Shown here: one piece after another, positions 1 to 9,861 of the stretch | Layout: every line of letters starts with the position of its first letter | Position numbering within the stretch: position 1 is the stretch's first letter | NCBI RefSeq assembly: GCF_021560175.1 | Contig: NZ_CP091110.1 | Location: 610,001-674,000 of the forward strand | Origin: Neobacillus drentensis | GTDB taxonomy: Bacteria > Bacillota > Bacilli > Bacillales > Cytobacillaceae | DNA length: 64,000 nucleotides | Direction: 5' to 3' | Notes under the pieces: generated by a model | Databases searched by the model: none | Told to the model about the DNA's origin: nothing | What the model saw: only the letters and a program-made list of their open reading frames with translations | Position numbers and translations under genes: made by a program

Positions 1-1570
<1,570 letters not shown>

Positions 1571-1649
1571 TAGTAATAAGCGAACTCGTTTTTACAACAT
1601 TTCTTCTACATTATCTAGTTTTGAGAGAATGATCTCTCAATTTAATAAG

Positions 1650-1765
<116 letters not shown>

Positions 1766-1806
1766 TTCGCCCCTTTGGGGCTATTATTTTGTCAATTTTA
1801 ATAGTT

Positions 1807-1881
1807 GGCCCCTTGGTCAAGCGGTTAAGACACCTCCCTTTCACGGAGGTAACACGGGTTCGAGTCCCGTAGGGGTCACCA
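1807..1881 (+). tRNA. tRNA-Glu (TTC)
   Basis: Cloverleaf with 7-bp acceptor GGCCCCT/AGGGGTC, anticodon loop CTTTCAC (anticodon TTC), T-loop GGTTCGAGTCC and encoded CCA. First of 13 tRNAs in the cluster. Confidence 0.97.
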
Positions 1882-1890
1882 TCTTAATAT

Positions 1891-1966
1891 GGAGGATTAG
1901 CTCAGCTGGGAGAGCATCTGCCTTACAAGCAGAGGGTCGGCGGTTCGATCCCGTCATCCTCCACCA
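1891..1966 (+). tRNA. tRNA-Val (TAC)
   Basis: Acceptor GGAGGAT/ATCCTCC, anticodon loop CTTACAA (TAC), GTTCGATCC T-arm and encoded CCA. Confidence 0.97.
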
Positions 1967-2005
1967 TGATTTATTTACGAAAGTGAAAATTCACTTTATT
2001 ATCTT

Positions 2006-2079
<74 letters not shown>

Positions 2080-2087
2080 CTTATTTG

Positions 2088-2164
2088 CGGGAAGTAGCTC
2101 AGCTTGGTAGAGCACTTGGTTTGGGACCAAGGGGTCGCAGGTTCGAATCCTGTCTTCCCGACCA
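2088..2164 (+). tRNA. tRNA-Pro (TGG)
   Basis: Acceptor CGGGAAG/CTTCCCG, anticodon loop TTTGGGA (TGG), encoded CCA. Confidence 0.97.
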
Positions 2165-2187
2165 GTCGCAGGTTAAAATTGGATTAT

Positions 2188-2264
2188 GGCGGTGTAGCTC
2201 AGCTGGCTAGAGCGTACGGTTCATACCCGTAAGGTCGGGGGTTCGATCCCCTCCGCCGCTACCA
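2188..2264 (+). tRNA. tRNA-Met (CAT, elongator type)
   Basis: Fully paired acceptor GGCGGTG/CGCCGCT (G-U at the end), anticodon loop TTCATAC (CAT), encoded CCA. A paired 1-72 position separates it from the initiator tRNA at 2548. Modification to a lysidine-type Ile tRNA cannot be excluded from sequence alone. Confidence 0.93.
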
Positions 2265-2277
2265 TATAGTTTTATAC

Positions 2278-2370
2278 GGAGGAATACCCAAGTCTGGCTG
2301 AAGGGATCGGTCTTGAAAACCGACAGGCGGGTCAAACCGCGCGGGGGTTCGAATCCCTCTTCCTCCTCCA
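2278..2370 (+). tRNA. tRNA-Ser (TGA)
   Basis: Class II tRNA with a long variable arm, acceptor GGAGGAA/TTCCTCC, anticodon loop CTTGAAA (TGA) and encoded CCA. The base before CCA (2367) reads T, whereas a G discriminator is usual for bacterial tRNA-Ser. Confidence 0.95.
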
Positions 2371-2395
2371 TATTTACTTAACTTTTTATTTTTTC

Positions 2396-2419
2396 CTTTT
2401 ATTATCGCGGGGTGGAGCA
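2396..2419 (+). repeat. Direct repeat with a truncated initiator-tRNA 5' end (copy 1)
   Basis: A 24-bp sequence holding the first 12 bases of the initiator tRNA plus its 12-bp upstream flank. It is identical to 2538-2561, where it leads into the intact tRNA-fMet. The copies are 142 bp apart. This copy is cut off after GGTGGAGCA and is a tRNA fragment, not a functional tRNA. Confidence 0.85.
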
Positions 2420-2537
2420 ACGAGCGTTGCCTCAATGAATAAACTGCGAGTTGTACCCATCGAGCTGTTGCTTGAATAAGCTTTCTGAGATGGGGACAGT
2501 CAATAACAAAACATGGAGCATGCTCCAAACTTTATAA

Positions 2538-2621
<84 letters not shown>

Positions 2622-2624
2622 TTT

Positions 2625-2701
2625 GGTCCGGTAGTTCAGTTGGTTAGAATGCCTGCCTGTCACGCAGGAGGTCGCGGGTTCGAGTCCCGTCCGGACCGCC
2701 A
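2625..2701 (+). tRNA. tRNA-Asp (GTC)
   Basis: Acceptor GGTCCGG/CCGGACC, anticodon loop CTGTCAC (GTC), discriminator G, encoded CCA. Confidence 0.97.
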
Positions 2702-2742
2702 TTTTTATACGAGTAGCTTTAGCTGCTAATGATATATATTTC

Positions 2743-2819
2743 GGCGATTGTGGCGAAGTGGTTAACGCACCTGATTGTGGTTCAGGCATTCGTGGGTTCG
2801 ATTCCCATCAGTCGCCCCA
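2743..2819 (+). tRNA. tRNA-His (GTG)
   Basis: Includes the extra G-1 at 2743 paired with C73, as in all bacterial tRNA-His. Anticodon GTG in the loop TTGTGGT; encoded CCA. Confidence 0.96.
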
Positions 2820-2839
2820 TTTATATTTAAAAAAACTTT

Positions 2840-2914
2840 TGGGCTATAGCCAAGCGGTAAGGCATCGCACTTTGACTGCGACATGCGTTGGTTCAAATCC
2901 AGCTAGCCCAGCCA
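2840..2914 (+). tRNA. tRNA-Gln (TTG)
   Basis: Acceptor TGGGCTA/TAGCCCA, anticodon loop CTTTGAC (TTG), encoded CCA. Confidence 0.97.
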
Positions 2915-2922
2915 TTTTTTTA

Positions 2923-2996
2923 GGCAGCATAGCCAAGTGGTAAGGCCGAGGTCTGCAAAACCTCTATCCCCGGTTCAAATCCGGGTGTTGCCTCCA
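2923..2996 (+). tRNA. tRNA-Cys (GCA)
   Basis: Acceptor GGCAGCA/TGTTGCC, anticodon loop CTGCAAA (GCA), T discriminator (normal for Cys), encoded CCA. Confidence 0.96.
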
Positions 2997-3007
2997 AAAT
3001 GTATATT

Positions 3008-3081
3008 GCGGGTGTAGTTTACTGGTAAAACCTCAGCCTTCCAAGCTGATGTAGTGGGTTCGATTCCCATCACCCGCTCCA
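3008..3081 (+). tRNA. tRNA-Gly (TCC)
   Basis: Acceptor GCGGGTG/CACCCGC, anticodon loop CTTCCAA (TCC), encoded CCA. Confidence 0.97.
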
Positions 3082-3085
3082 ATAT

Positions 3086-3159
<74 letters not shown>

Positions 3160-3163
3160 CTTA

Positions 3164-3200
3164 AAAACCTGATTTCCATCTGGAAATCAGGTTTTTTTTC
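3164..3200 (+). terminator. Intrinsic terminator of the rRNA/tRNA operon
   Basis: A 13-bp stem AACCTGATTTCCA/TGGAAATCAGGTT with a 2-nt loop, followed by a run of eight T. Confidence 0.95.
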
Positions 3201-3224
3201 GCATTTGAAGGAATTGCTGTTTTC

Positions 3225-3450
3225 ATGAGGACAGAAAGAAGAAGAGCAAAGTTATGTATATCCGCATGAAGAGCTAATGAAGACAAAAAGAGAAAGATCC
3301 AGGTATGTATGTCCGCATGGAGAGCTCATGAGGACATAGAGAGAAAGATTCAAGCTATGTATGTCCACATGGAGCGTTCATGAGGACAATGAGAAAAGGA
3401 TCTAAACCAGAAAAGTCCACATGACGAGCTTAAGAGGACAAAAATGAGAT
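3225..3450. repeat. Intergenic tandem array 1, 51-52 bp period, about 4.4 units
   Basis: Units begin ATGAGGACA or ATGAAGACA at 3225, 3277, 3328 and 3380, with AAGAGGACA at 3432: periods 52, 51, 52, 52. Each unit holds TGTCC (or diverged forms) then about 17 nt and GGACA, so each junction can form a stem-loop around GGAGAGCTC or GGAGCG. It lies between the tRNA terminator and the convergent HAD gene. No ORF runs through it. Confidence 0.85.
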
Positions 3451-3520
3451 AAGCCTCAAATTTTTTTAAAAAACCCCCCTCACTTTTTCTCTATTATACT
3501 TTCATATTCAGTTTCTATTT

Positions 3521-3553
3521 AAATAAAACGAACAGTGGCCTGCACTGTTCGTT
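3521..3553 (-). terminator. Intrinsic terminator of the HAD phosphatase gene
   Basis: Stem ACGAACAGTG/CACTGTTCGT (3528-3552), then TTTTATTT on the minus strand. The loop resembles the GTGCCTGGCAC-type hairpin at 15363. Confidence 0.85.
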
Positions 3554-3564
3554 AACTCCGAGTA

Positions 3565-4356
3565 CTAAAGAGCAAGACTTTCTTCCAACAGTCCCACCTT
3601 CAAAAGTCCATTGAGGATCCCATGTTGAGAGGAAGAGGTAGTAATGACATCAGCCGCTGCTTTTGCTTCTGGCACGGCATTGCCCATAGCCACTCCTGTT
3701 CCTACTGATGCCAACATCTCAATGTCATTTAATCCATCCCCAAAGGCAAAGGAATTTTCTTTTTCAATTTCTAATACTTCTAGAAGTTTCTGAATCCCGA
3801 TTGCCTTTGAAGCACCGCGCGGGAGAATATCGTAGGCAACATCATGCCATTTGACGAAACTGAAATCAGCGAAGTAATCGATATATCGTTGGGCATCCAT
3901 TTCGCTGCAATATAAATGACCTTGATAGATCGACAATTGATTAAAATAATCTTTATCTACCTCGGGATAGGGCATCATCAAGGAATCGAAGCTAGCTTCA
4001 ATAAATGGATGGTTTTTTTCATTCACTTTATAATCCTCATGACTGCAATAGGCTAAGGCATGGCCATTGCGAAGTGCCATAGCAGACATGGATTGAAGGA
4101 TACTAGGGTCAATTGGATTGGAGTAGACCTCTTTTCCTCGGTACACCACATATTGTCCGTTCATGGAAACATAAGAATCAATGTTTAGTTCCTTTTGAAT
4201 CCAGTAAAACATCTTAGGAACGCGGCCAGTCGCAATGACGGTCTGTATCCCTTTGTCCTGGAGCAGCCGAACAGCTTTCTTCGTGGACTCTGGAATTGAC
4301 TTTTTATCATCTAATAATGTTCCATCAATATCAAAAAATACAATTGGTTTTGTCAA
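3565..4356 (-). CDS. Cof-type HAD-IIB family sugar phosphatase (YkrA-like)
   Basis: Predicted cytosolic phosphatase of small phosphorylated metabolites, probably sugar phosphates. Motif I is FFDIDGTLLDD near the N-terminus (the first Asp is the nucleophile); motif IV is FAFGDGLNDIEML at about residue 205, with a Cof-type cap between. The 263-aa length is normal for the family. The start is set at TTG 4356, which has GGAGG 8 nt upstream; the longer GTG at 4365 directly abuts that site. A palindrome TGAAACGCGTTTCA (4455-4468) about 100 bp upstream suggests LacI-type control, fitting the adjacent LacI gene. Substrate is unknown. Confidence 0.9.
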   Translation of the reverse strand: MTKPIVFFDIDGTLLDDKKSIPESTKKAVRLLQDKGIQTVIATGRVPKMFYWIQKELNIDSYVSMNGQYVVYRGKEVYSNPIDPSILQSMSAMALRNGHALAYCSHEDYKVNEKNHPFIEASFDSLMMPYPEVDKDYFNQLSIYQGHLYCSEMDAQRYIDYFADFSFVKWHDVAYDILPRGASKAIGIQKLLEVLEIEKENSFAFGDGLNDIEMLASVGTGVAMGNAVPEAKAAADVITTSSSQHGILNGLLKVGLLEESLAL

Positions 4357-4454
4357 TATAGCCACCTCCGGGTAGACACAACACCGTCGTTACGCTCTAG
4401 TGAGTTAGATCACGCCGACGGTTGTTGTATGTCGTGCATCTACATCATATTTTA

Positions 4455-4468
4455 TGAAACGCGTTTCA
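4455..4468. promoter_or_regulatory. LacI-family operator palindrome
   Basis: A perfect 14-bp palindrome TGAAACGCGTTTCA upstream of the HAD gene and downstream of the LacI gene. It has the central CG typical of LacI/CcpA sites. The cognate regulator is not proven; 4524-5489 is nearest. Confidence 0.65.
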
Positions 4469-4482
4469 GGTCAAGGGAATAA

Positions 4483-4516
4483 TAAAAAAAGACTTGTGCC
4501 TTCAGGTCAAGTCTTT
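4483..4516 (-). terminator. Intrinsic terminator of the lacI-family gene
   Basis: Stem AAAGACTTG/CAAGTCTTT with a T-run on the minus strand. Confidence 0.85.
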
Positions 4517-4523
4517 ACAAAGC

Positions 4524-5489
4524 TTATACAGTTTCACGTTCAATTAATGCAGCTGGAATCTCTTGATGGAGAGCCACATGACTATCGCTAACAACCTGTA
4601 GAAATAGTTTCTTGCCAATCTCGATGAGAGGAATTTCAATCGTCGTAATCCGCATCATTTGTGCGATTGGCTGATTGTTAAAACCAATAATCGCGAGATC
4701 ACGTGGAATGGAAATCTTGCGTTTTTGTGCACTGGTAACAAGACCGGCTGCAACCTCATCACTTGTTAGCAGCATAGCCGTTGGCGGATTTGACAATTGT
4801 TGAATCCGGTTTAATACCTTATTTCCATCCTCAAAGTGCAGACAACGAGTAATAATATATTCTGGATGATAGGGAAGCTGATATTTTTCAATAAAATGCT
4901 GATAGGCTAATGCTCTATTTTTGCTATTTGTACCCGAACTGCGGTAGATACAATAGCCAATTTTACGATGCCCTTTCTGGTATAAGTACTCAAGAGCTGC
5001 CATGAAACCTTGATAATGGTCTACAAACGTAGAAGGGACATTCCTGCCTCTTGTATCTTCACATAAAGTAATGGGTCCATATGATAAATATTCTTCAATA
5101 GTGGCCCAGCTGGAGGTCCTTGAACAAATCACTAAACCATCAATCTGCTTTTGTTTAAGCATTTGCAGGGCTTCAAATTCTTTGTCCTTATCATAGCTGG
5201 TCTGGAATAAGACCAGCTTATAGTTATGTCTTAATGCTTCTGCAGCGATCCCTTTTATTAAGAGAGAAAAATATGGATGGTCAATAAAGGGAACAACCAC
5301 ACCAACAAGAAAGGTCTTGCCCATACTTAAATGGACAGCATTAATATTCGGCTGGTAATTACTTTCCTTAATGGCTGCTAAGACCTTATTTCTTTTTTCC
5401 TCGCTTACATAGGGATGTTTATTTAACACCCTTGAAACTGTGGTTACAGAAACTCCAGCCATTTTGGCTAAATCTCTAATGTTTGTCAT
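4524..5489 (-). CDS. LacI family transcriptional regulator
   Basis: A 321-aa LacI/GalR repressor. The N-terminal HTH (IRDLAKMAGVSVTTVSRVLN, residues 4-23) and hinge helix are followed by a periplasmic-binding-protein-like sugar sensor of normal length. The ATG at 5489 has AAGGTGAT upstream. It is divergent from the epimerase/kinase/transporter operon at 5687, so it may bind the three phased palindromes at 5618-5655 or the palindrome at 4455. A second LacI gene (8827) is the other candidate for those sites. Effector unknown. Confidence 0.93.
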   Translation of the reverse strand: MTNIRDLAKMAGVSVTTVSRVLNKHPYVSEEKRNKVLAAIKESNYQPNINAVHLSMGKTFLVGVVVPFIDHPYFSLLIKGIAAEALRHNYKLVLFQTSYDKDKEFEALQMLKQKQIDGLVICSRTSSWATIEEYLSYGPITLCEDTRGRNVPSTFVDHYQGFMAALEYLYQKGHRKIGYCIYRSSGTNSKNRALAYQHFIEKYQLPYHPEYIITRCLHFEDGNKVLNRIQQLSNPPTAMLLTSDEVAAGLVTSAQKRKISIPRDLAIIGFNNQPIAQMMRITTIEIPLIEIGKKLFLQVVSDSHVALHQEIPAALIERETV

Positions 5490-5582
5490 CGCATCACCTT
5501 CTTAGTAAGTGCTTGGTTAATACGATTATAGTACAAACACCGGGCATTCTATATAAACGAGAAAATTTTTAAAAAATTATGG

Positions 5583-5612
5583 TTGCAAAAACGCTTACAT
5601 TGGGTTTATAAT
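5583..5612 (+). promoter_or_regulatory. SigA-type promoter of the epimerase-kinase-transporter operon
   Basis: -35 TTGCAA (5583-5588), 18-nt spacer, -10 TATAAT (5607-5612). A cre-like AAACGCTTACA lies inside the spacer, suggesting possible CcpA control. Operators start 5 bp after the -10, over the expected transcription start. Confidence 0.7.
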
Positions 5613-5617
5613 ACAGA

Positions 5618-5655
5618 TAAATCGATTTACTAAATCGGTTTACTAAAACGTTTTA
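5618..5655. promoter_or_regulatory. Three phased LacI-type operators (13-bp spacing)
   Basis: TAAATCGATTTA (5618-5629), TAAATCGGTTTA (5631-5642) and TAAAACGTTTTA (5644-5655) follow one another with single-base gaps. The same motif appears twice at 9862-9886. This marks the two operons as one regulon. Confidence 0.8.
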
Positions 5656-5686
5656 GAATAATTTTCATCTGGAAAGGGTCTTGATT

Positions 5687-6451
5687 ATGAAAAATGTGAT
5701 TGTCCCGTTAAATGCTTTTGACAGCAACGATGTGACAACTAACGGCCAAGCATCATTTGTCAAACTGATTGCTGAATCCGGTGCTTATGGGATTGAGATT
5801 CGTCGAGAATTATTACCTGCAGTAGTTTTACCACTTGGTAAAATAAAGAGTGAAATTGATCGATATGGACTATTCACTGTATATTCAGCTCCAATTGAAT
5901 GCTGGAAAGAAGATTATCAGTTAAACGAAGATCAGTTGAATTGTATTTTTCAAGAAGCTGTCATCCTTGGTGCAAAGTGGGTAAAGGTTTCATTAGGACA
6001 TTTCCAGCAAGATAAATCAAATATAGCTGAACTGGGAAAATTTCTGACTAAGCAAAAGGATATACAACTTTTGGTTGAAAACGATCAGACACCTCATGGA
6101 GGAAGTGTTCAGCATCTCCAGGCCTTTTTTGAAAGCGTTGTCGACCAAAATGTACCTGTCAAAATGACCTTTGATACAGGTAACTGGTATTATTCAAAAC
6201 AGGATGTAGAGGAAGCAGTTCAAAAACTAGCACCATATGTAAGTTATCTTCATTTGAAACAGGTAACAGAAACGCTCGAAACCGTGCCGCTTGAGAGAGA
6301 GGGTGAACACATCTGGAAGCAAGTTATGAGTAGTTTCCCAGCCGATATTGTGAAAGCGCTTGAGTTTCCAATTGTACCCAAAGAGAAAACGAAAGAATTT
6401 ATTCAAATGATTACCGATATGTCAAGAGAAAGGGAGGCGTTAGTAAGATGA
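5687..6451 (+). CDS. Sugar phosphate isomerase/epimerase family protein (xylose-isomerase-like TIM barrel)
   Basis: A 254-aa AP-endonuclease-2-type TIM barrel. The four metal-ligand positions of this family are visible: Glu in LLVENDQTPHGG, Asp in TFDTGNWYY, His in SYLHLKQ and Glu in KALEFPIV. Such enzymes isomerise or epimerise ketose-type sugars using a divalent metal. The start is put at ATG 5687 (GGAAAGGG 8 nt upstream) rather than the TTG two codons earlier. First gene of an operon with a PfkB kinase (4-nt overlap) and an MFS importer. It probably converts the imported substrate into the form the kinase uses; the substrate itself is unknown. Confidence 0.85.
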   Translation: MKNVIVPLNAFDSNDVTTNGQASFVKLIAESGAYGIEIRRELLPAVVLPLGKIKSEIDRYGLFTVYSAPIECWKEDYQLNEDQLNCIFQEAVILGAKWVKVSLGHFQQDKSNIAELGKFLTKQKDIQLLVENDQTPHGGSVQHLQAFFESVVDQNVPVKMTFDTGNWYYSKQDVEEAVQKLAPYVSYLHLKQVTETLETVPLEREGEHIWKQVMSSFPADIVKALEFPIVPKEKTKEFIQMITDMSREREALVR

Positions 6452-7407
6452 AACCGCTAGACGTAGTTACGTTTGGAGAAGCGATGACGATGTTTATCGC
6501 TAATCAGCCGGGCGCATTACATGAAGTAAGCCAGTTTACTAGAGAACTAGCAGGGGCAGAAACGAATGTCGCGATTGGGCTGGCGAGGCTGGGACTTTCC
6601 GCCGGCTGGGCTAGTAAGGTCGGAAATGATGCCTTTGGCAAATTCGTCATTAATCGGCTGAAAAATGAAAACGTCAACATCGATCATGTATGGTTAGATG
6701 AAAAATATCCAACAGGATTCCAATTAAAATCAAAAGTGCTCGAAGGTGATCCAGAGGTTCAATACTTCCGAAAAGGTTCAGCAGCAAGTCATCTTAATGT
6801 AGCTGATTTTAAAGAGGATTACTTTTTAGCAGCAAAACACATGCATATGACGGGGATTCCGTTAGCAATATCGGACGAGGCAAGAGAATTTGCCAACCAT
6901 GCTCTTGCGTTTATGAAAAAAGCTGGCCGCACGGTTTCCTTTGATACCAATTTACGCCCAAGTCTTTGGAATTCACAAGAAGAAATGGTGAAACATATTA
7001 ACGAAGCGGCTTTTCAAGTTGATTATGTGCTGCCGGGTATTTCTGAAGGCGAAATGTTAACCGGTTACAAAGATCCTCGTGATATGGCTTCCTTTTATCT
7101 TGATAAAGGTGTTAAGCTAGTCGTGATAAAGCTTGGCAGCACGGGAGCATTTTATAAAACAACATCTGAAGAAGGAACGGTGCCAGGCTTCAAGGCAGAA
7201 AAAATTATAGATACCGTGGGGGCCGGTGATGGTTTTGCTGTTGGGGTTATCAGCGGATTATTAGCTGGGCTTACCATTAAAGAAGCGGTGATAAGAGGAA
7301 ATGCGATTGGTTCCCTTGCTGTTCAAACACCTGGAGACAATGATGGTTATCCGACAAAAGATAAACTTTTAGCTTATATAGAAAAAAATACACAGGGAGT
7401 GAAATAG
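6448..7407 (+). CDS. PfkB family sugar kinase, 2-keto-3-deoxygluconate kinase (KdgK)-like
   Basis: A 319-aa ribokinase/PfkB-fold kinase. It has FGEAMTMF at the N-terminus, AGAETNVAIGLARLG (substrate/lid region), the DTNLRPSLW motif and the C-terminal signature DTVGAGDGFAVG, whose last Asp is the catalytic base. The overall pattern is closest to KDG kinases. The ATG overlaps the stop of the epimerase by 4 nt (ATGA), implying coupling. No KDPG aldolase gene (kdgA) is next to it; instead an HPS/PHI pair lies in the sister operon, so the true substrate may be a different keto sugar or keto acid. Confidence 0.85.
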   Translation: MKPLDVVTFGEAMTMFIANQPGALHEVSQFTRELAGAETNVAIGLARLGLSAGWASKVGNDAFGKFVINRLKNENVNIDHVWLDEKYPTGFQLKSKVLEGDPEVQYFRKGSAASHLNVADFKEDYFLAAKHMHMTGIPLAISDEAREFANHALAFMKKAGRTVSFDTNLRPSLWNSQEEMVKHINEAAFQVDYVLPGISEGEMLTGYKDPRDMASFYLDKGVKLVVIKLGSTGAFYKTTSEEGTVPGFKAEKIIDTVGAGDGFAVGVISGLLAGLTIKEAVIRGNAIGSLAVQTPGDNDGYPTKDKLLAYIEKNTQGVK

Positions 7408-7408
7408 G

Positions 7409-8695
7409 ATGAAACAAACAATTGCAAAACAAAGATGGCTTCGCTTAATTCCAATCGCCTTTATTACCTATAGTCTTGCCTATCTTGACCGGGCAAACTA
7501 TGGATTCGGAGCAGCGGCAGGATTAGCAAAAGATCTCCATATTACACCTGGTACTTCCTCATTACTTGGTTCGCTATTTTTCTTAGGTTATTTCTTTTTC
7601 CAAGTACCTGGTGCTAGTTATGCCGAAAAGAAAAGTGCAAAAAAATTAATCTTCTGGTCCTTGATTTTATGGGGCGGATTAGCTTCGGCAACGGGCCTTA
7701 TTACTAATATTAAACTATTGTTCGTCATTCGGTTTGCACTTGGGGTAGTCGAAAGTGCTGTTATGCCGGCAATGCTTGTATTCTTAAGCCACTGGTTTAC
7801 AAAAGCAGAACGTTCCCGTGCGAATACCTTCTTAATTTTAGGTAATCCAGCCACTGTCCTATGGATGTCGATTGTATCCGGATACTTATTAAACTCCGTT
7901 GGCTGGAGATGGATGTTTATCGTTGAAGGAATGCCAGCAATCATCTGGGCATTCATCTGGTGGAAATTAGTGAATGACAAGCCAAAAGATGCCAAATGGT
8001 TATCAGAAGATGAAAAACGCGAGTTTGAATTACAGCTAGAAAAAGAACAAGAAGGTTTGAAAGCGGTTAAAAACTACGGTGAAGCTTTTAAATCAAAACC
8101 AGTCATTTTATTAAGTGCTCAATACTTTCTTTGGAGCATCGGCGTTTATGGCTTTGTGATGTGGCTTCCTTCTATTATCAAAGCGGCACCAAACATGGAT
8201 ATTGTGACAACCGGCTGGTTATCATCTGTTCCGTATATTTTAGCTGTTGTGTTAATGTTATCAGCCTCCTATTTCTCTGATAAAACATTAAATCGCAGTG
8301 GTTTCGTTTGGCCATTCCTATTAATCGGTGCAGTAGCATTCTATGCTTCCTATGCACTTGGCACAAGTCATTTCTGGATTTCGTTCATCCTGCTTGTAAT
8401 TGCTGGGGGTGCAATGTATGCACCATACGGACCGTTCTTTGCGATTATTCCTGAAATCCTTCCTCGTAATGTAGCCGGCGGGGCAATGGCGCTAATTAAC
8501 AGTATGGGTGCGTTAGGTTCATTCGTTGGTTCGTATATTGTTGGTTACTTAAATGGAACTACAGGTGGGTTTGGTGCATCTTATATCTTTATGGCAGGTT
8601 CTCTATTCCTTTCTGCCATCTTAACTGTTTGGGCTGTAAAAGCTGCAAAAAAGGATCGAAACAGCAAGCCTGCAGGTGTAAAAGTAACTGCTTAA
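7409..8695 (+). CDS. MFS transporter, anion:cation symporter (ACS) family
   Basis: A 428-aa permease with about 12 membrane segments. The N-terminal YLDRANYGF, the GYFFFQVPGASYAEKKSAKK loop and the RFALGVVESAVMPAM segment are typical of ACS-family importers of hexuronates, glucarate and related organic anions. It starts 1 nt after the kinase stop and ends at a terminator (8711-8753). Context suggests it imports the substrate of the epimerase/kinase pathway, probably a sugar acid. Confidence 0.88.
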   Translation: MKQTIAKQRWLRLIPIAFITYSLAYLDRANYGFGAAAGLAKDLHITPGTSSLLGSLFFLGYFFFQVPGASYAEKKSAKKLIFWSLILWGGLASATGLITNIKLLFVIRFALGVVESAVMPAMLVFLSHWFTKAERSRANTFLILGNPATVLWMSIVSGYLLNSVGWRWMFIVEGMPAIIWAFIWWKLVNDKPKDAKWLSEDEKREFELQLEKEQEGLKAVKNYGEAFKSKPVILLSAQYFLWSIGVYGFVMWLPSIIKAAPNMDIVTTGWLSSVPYILAVVLMLSASYFSDKTLNRSGFVWPFLLIGAVAFYASYALGTSHFWISFILLVIAGGAMYAPYGPFFAIIPEILPRNVAGGAMALINSMGALGSFVGSYIVGYLNGTTGGFGASYIFMAGSLFLSAILTVWAVKAAKKDRNSKPAGVKVTA

Positions 8696-8710
8696 TTTAG
8701 AGATGAAACG

Positions 8711-8753
8711 AGGGATGACAGCAGGCAGCTTGCCAGCGCTCATCCTTTTTTCT
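8711..8753 (+). terminator. Intrinsic terminator after the MFS gene
   Basis: Imperfect stem AGGGATGA...TCATCCT with an inner AGGCAGCTTGCC hairpin, followed by TTTTTTCTTTT. Confidence 0.8.
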
Positions 8754-8826
8754 TTTAAAATTGGAAAATTAACCGCATTGCCGCTAAAATGAAGTCATCG
8801 ACAGTGAATGAAAGAGGACGAGTAGA

Positions 8827-9804
8827 ATGGAAAAAGTGACGATGGCAGATGTTGCAAAAGCAGCAGGTGTTTCCAAAAGTACAGTTTCACAGTATTTAAA
8901 TAATCGCTTTGAATATATGGGTGAAAAAACAAAGCTGAAGATTGAAGAGGCGATTGAAGCCCTTGGTTATCAACCCAATTATATTGCTAGAAGCTTAAAG
9001 CAAAAACGAACCTCGATGGTCGGGATTATTGTTGCCAATATTATGCACTATTTTTCAACTGAGGTTAGCAGGGCAATTGAGGATTTTTTCCAAGGCCATG
9101 ACCTTCATGCAATTGTGTGTAATGCGGATGATGATCCTGAAAAGGAAAAGAAGTACATCGAAATGCTGCGGGCCAAACAAGTGGATGGTCTGATTATCTT
9201 TCCAACAGGACAAAATAATTCATTATATGAAAGTATGATAAAGCAAGGTTATCCGGTTGTCTTCATGGACCGAAAAGTAGAAAATCTACCGGTGTTTTCG
9301 GTCGTCACAGATAATCGCGAGTCGACCTTTCGTGCCATTCAGCAATTTGTGGCAAACGGCCACCAGCGGATTGCTTTTGCTGTTCAGCCGCTGATGGTGA
9401 GTACCCGAAAGGAACGTTTTGAGGGTTATCAGCAAGCGATGAAAGCTGCCAATCTAGAAATAAATCCAAACTATGTGATTGAATCGGACATTCCAGGGAT
9501 GAGCAGTAAGCTAGAAAGGCTATTTTCATTGGAGGAAAGGCCAACTGCGATTTTTGCTGGTAATGATCGTGTATTTTTAGAAGTAGTTAAGTGCCTAAGA
9601 GCAAAAGGATTAAAGATTGGCGAGGATATTGAGCTAGTTGTCTTTGATAATATCCCATTTGCACAGGTCGTGGAAACGCCGATTACCTTTATTGTTCAAC
9701 CCGCTACGGAGATGGGAACAAAGGCTGCGGAACTGTTATTTGAACAAATCAATAAAGTAGATAGGGCATCGGAAGAGTTTGTTTTTCCAAGTAAGTTGGT
9801 TTAG
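8827..9804 (+). CDS. LacI family transcriptional regulator (KdgR-like)
   Basis: A 325-aa LacI/GalR regulator. HTH MADVAKAAGVSKSTVSQYLN at residues 6-25, then a full sugar-binding domain. The ATG has a GAGGACGAG ribosome site. It sits between the two operons that carry TAAAYCGRTTTA operators and is therefore a good candidate for their repressor, alongside 4524. Sequence style resembles B. subtilis KdgR, which fits the KDG-kinase-like neighbour; this is a family resemblance, not proof. Confidence 0.9.
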   Translation: MEKVTMADVAKAAGVSKSTVSQYLNNRFEYMGEKTKLKIEEAIEALGYQPNYIARSLKQKRTSMVGIIVANIMHYFSTEVSRAIEDFFQGHDLHAIVCNADDDPEKEKKYIEMLRAKQVDGLIIFPTGQNNSLYESMIKQGYPVVFMDRKVENLPVFSVVTDNRESTFRAIQQFVANGHQRIAFAVQPLMVSTRKERFEGYQQAMKAANLEINPNYVIESDIPGMSSKLERLFSLEERPTAIFAGNDRVFLEVVKCLRAKGLKIGEDIELVVFDNIPFAQVVETPITFIVQPATEMGTKAAELLFEQINKVDRASEEFVFPSKLV

Positions 9805-9861
9805 AGGAGAGTGGAGATGCTCCCCTCTATCCAATTATGCTAAAAGGGTATATACTTTTAA

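Noticed and set aside
2420..2537. Possible extra tRNA between the 24-bp repeats
   Set aside because: No cloverleaf can be formed; only the first 12 bases of the initiator tRNA are present.
3225..3450. Possible CRISPR array (52-bp period)
   Set aside because: The whole 52-bp unit repeats; there are no unique spacers and no cas genes. The same applies to 27361-27935 and 35268-35425.
7618..7995. 125-codon ORF on the minus strand
   Set aside because: Antisense to the MFS gene at 7409; no ribosome site.
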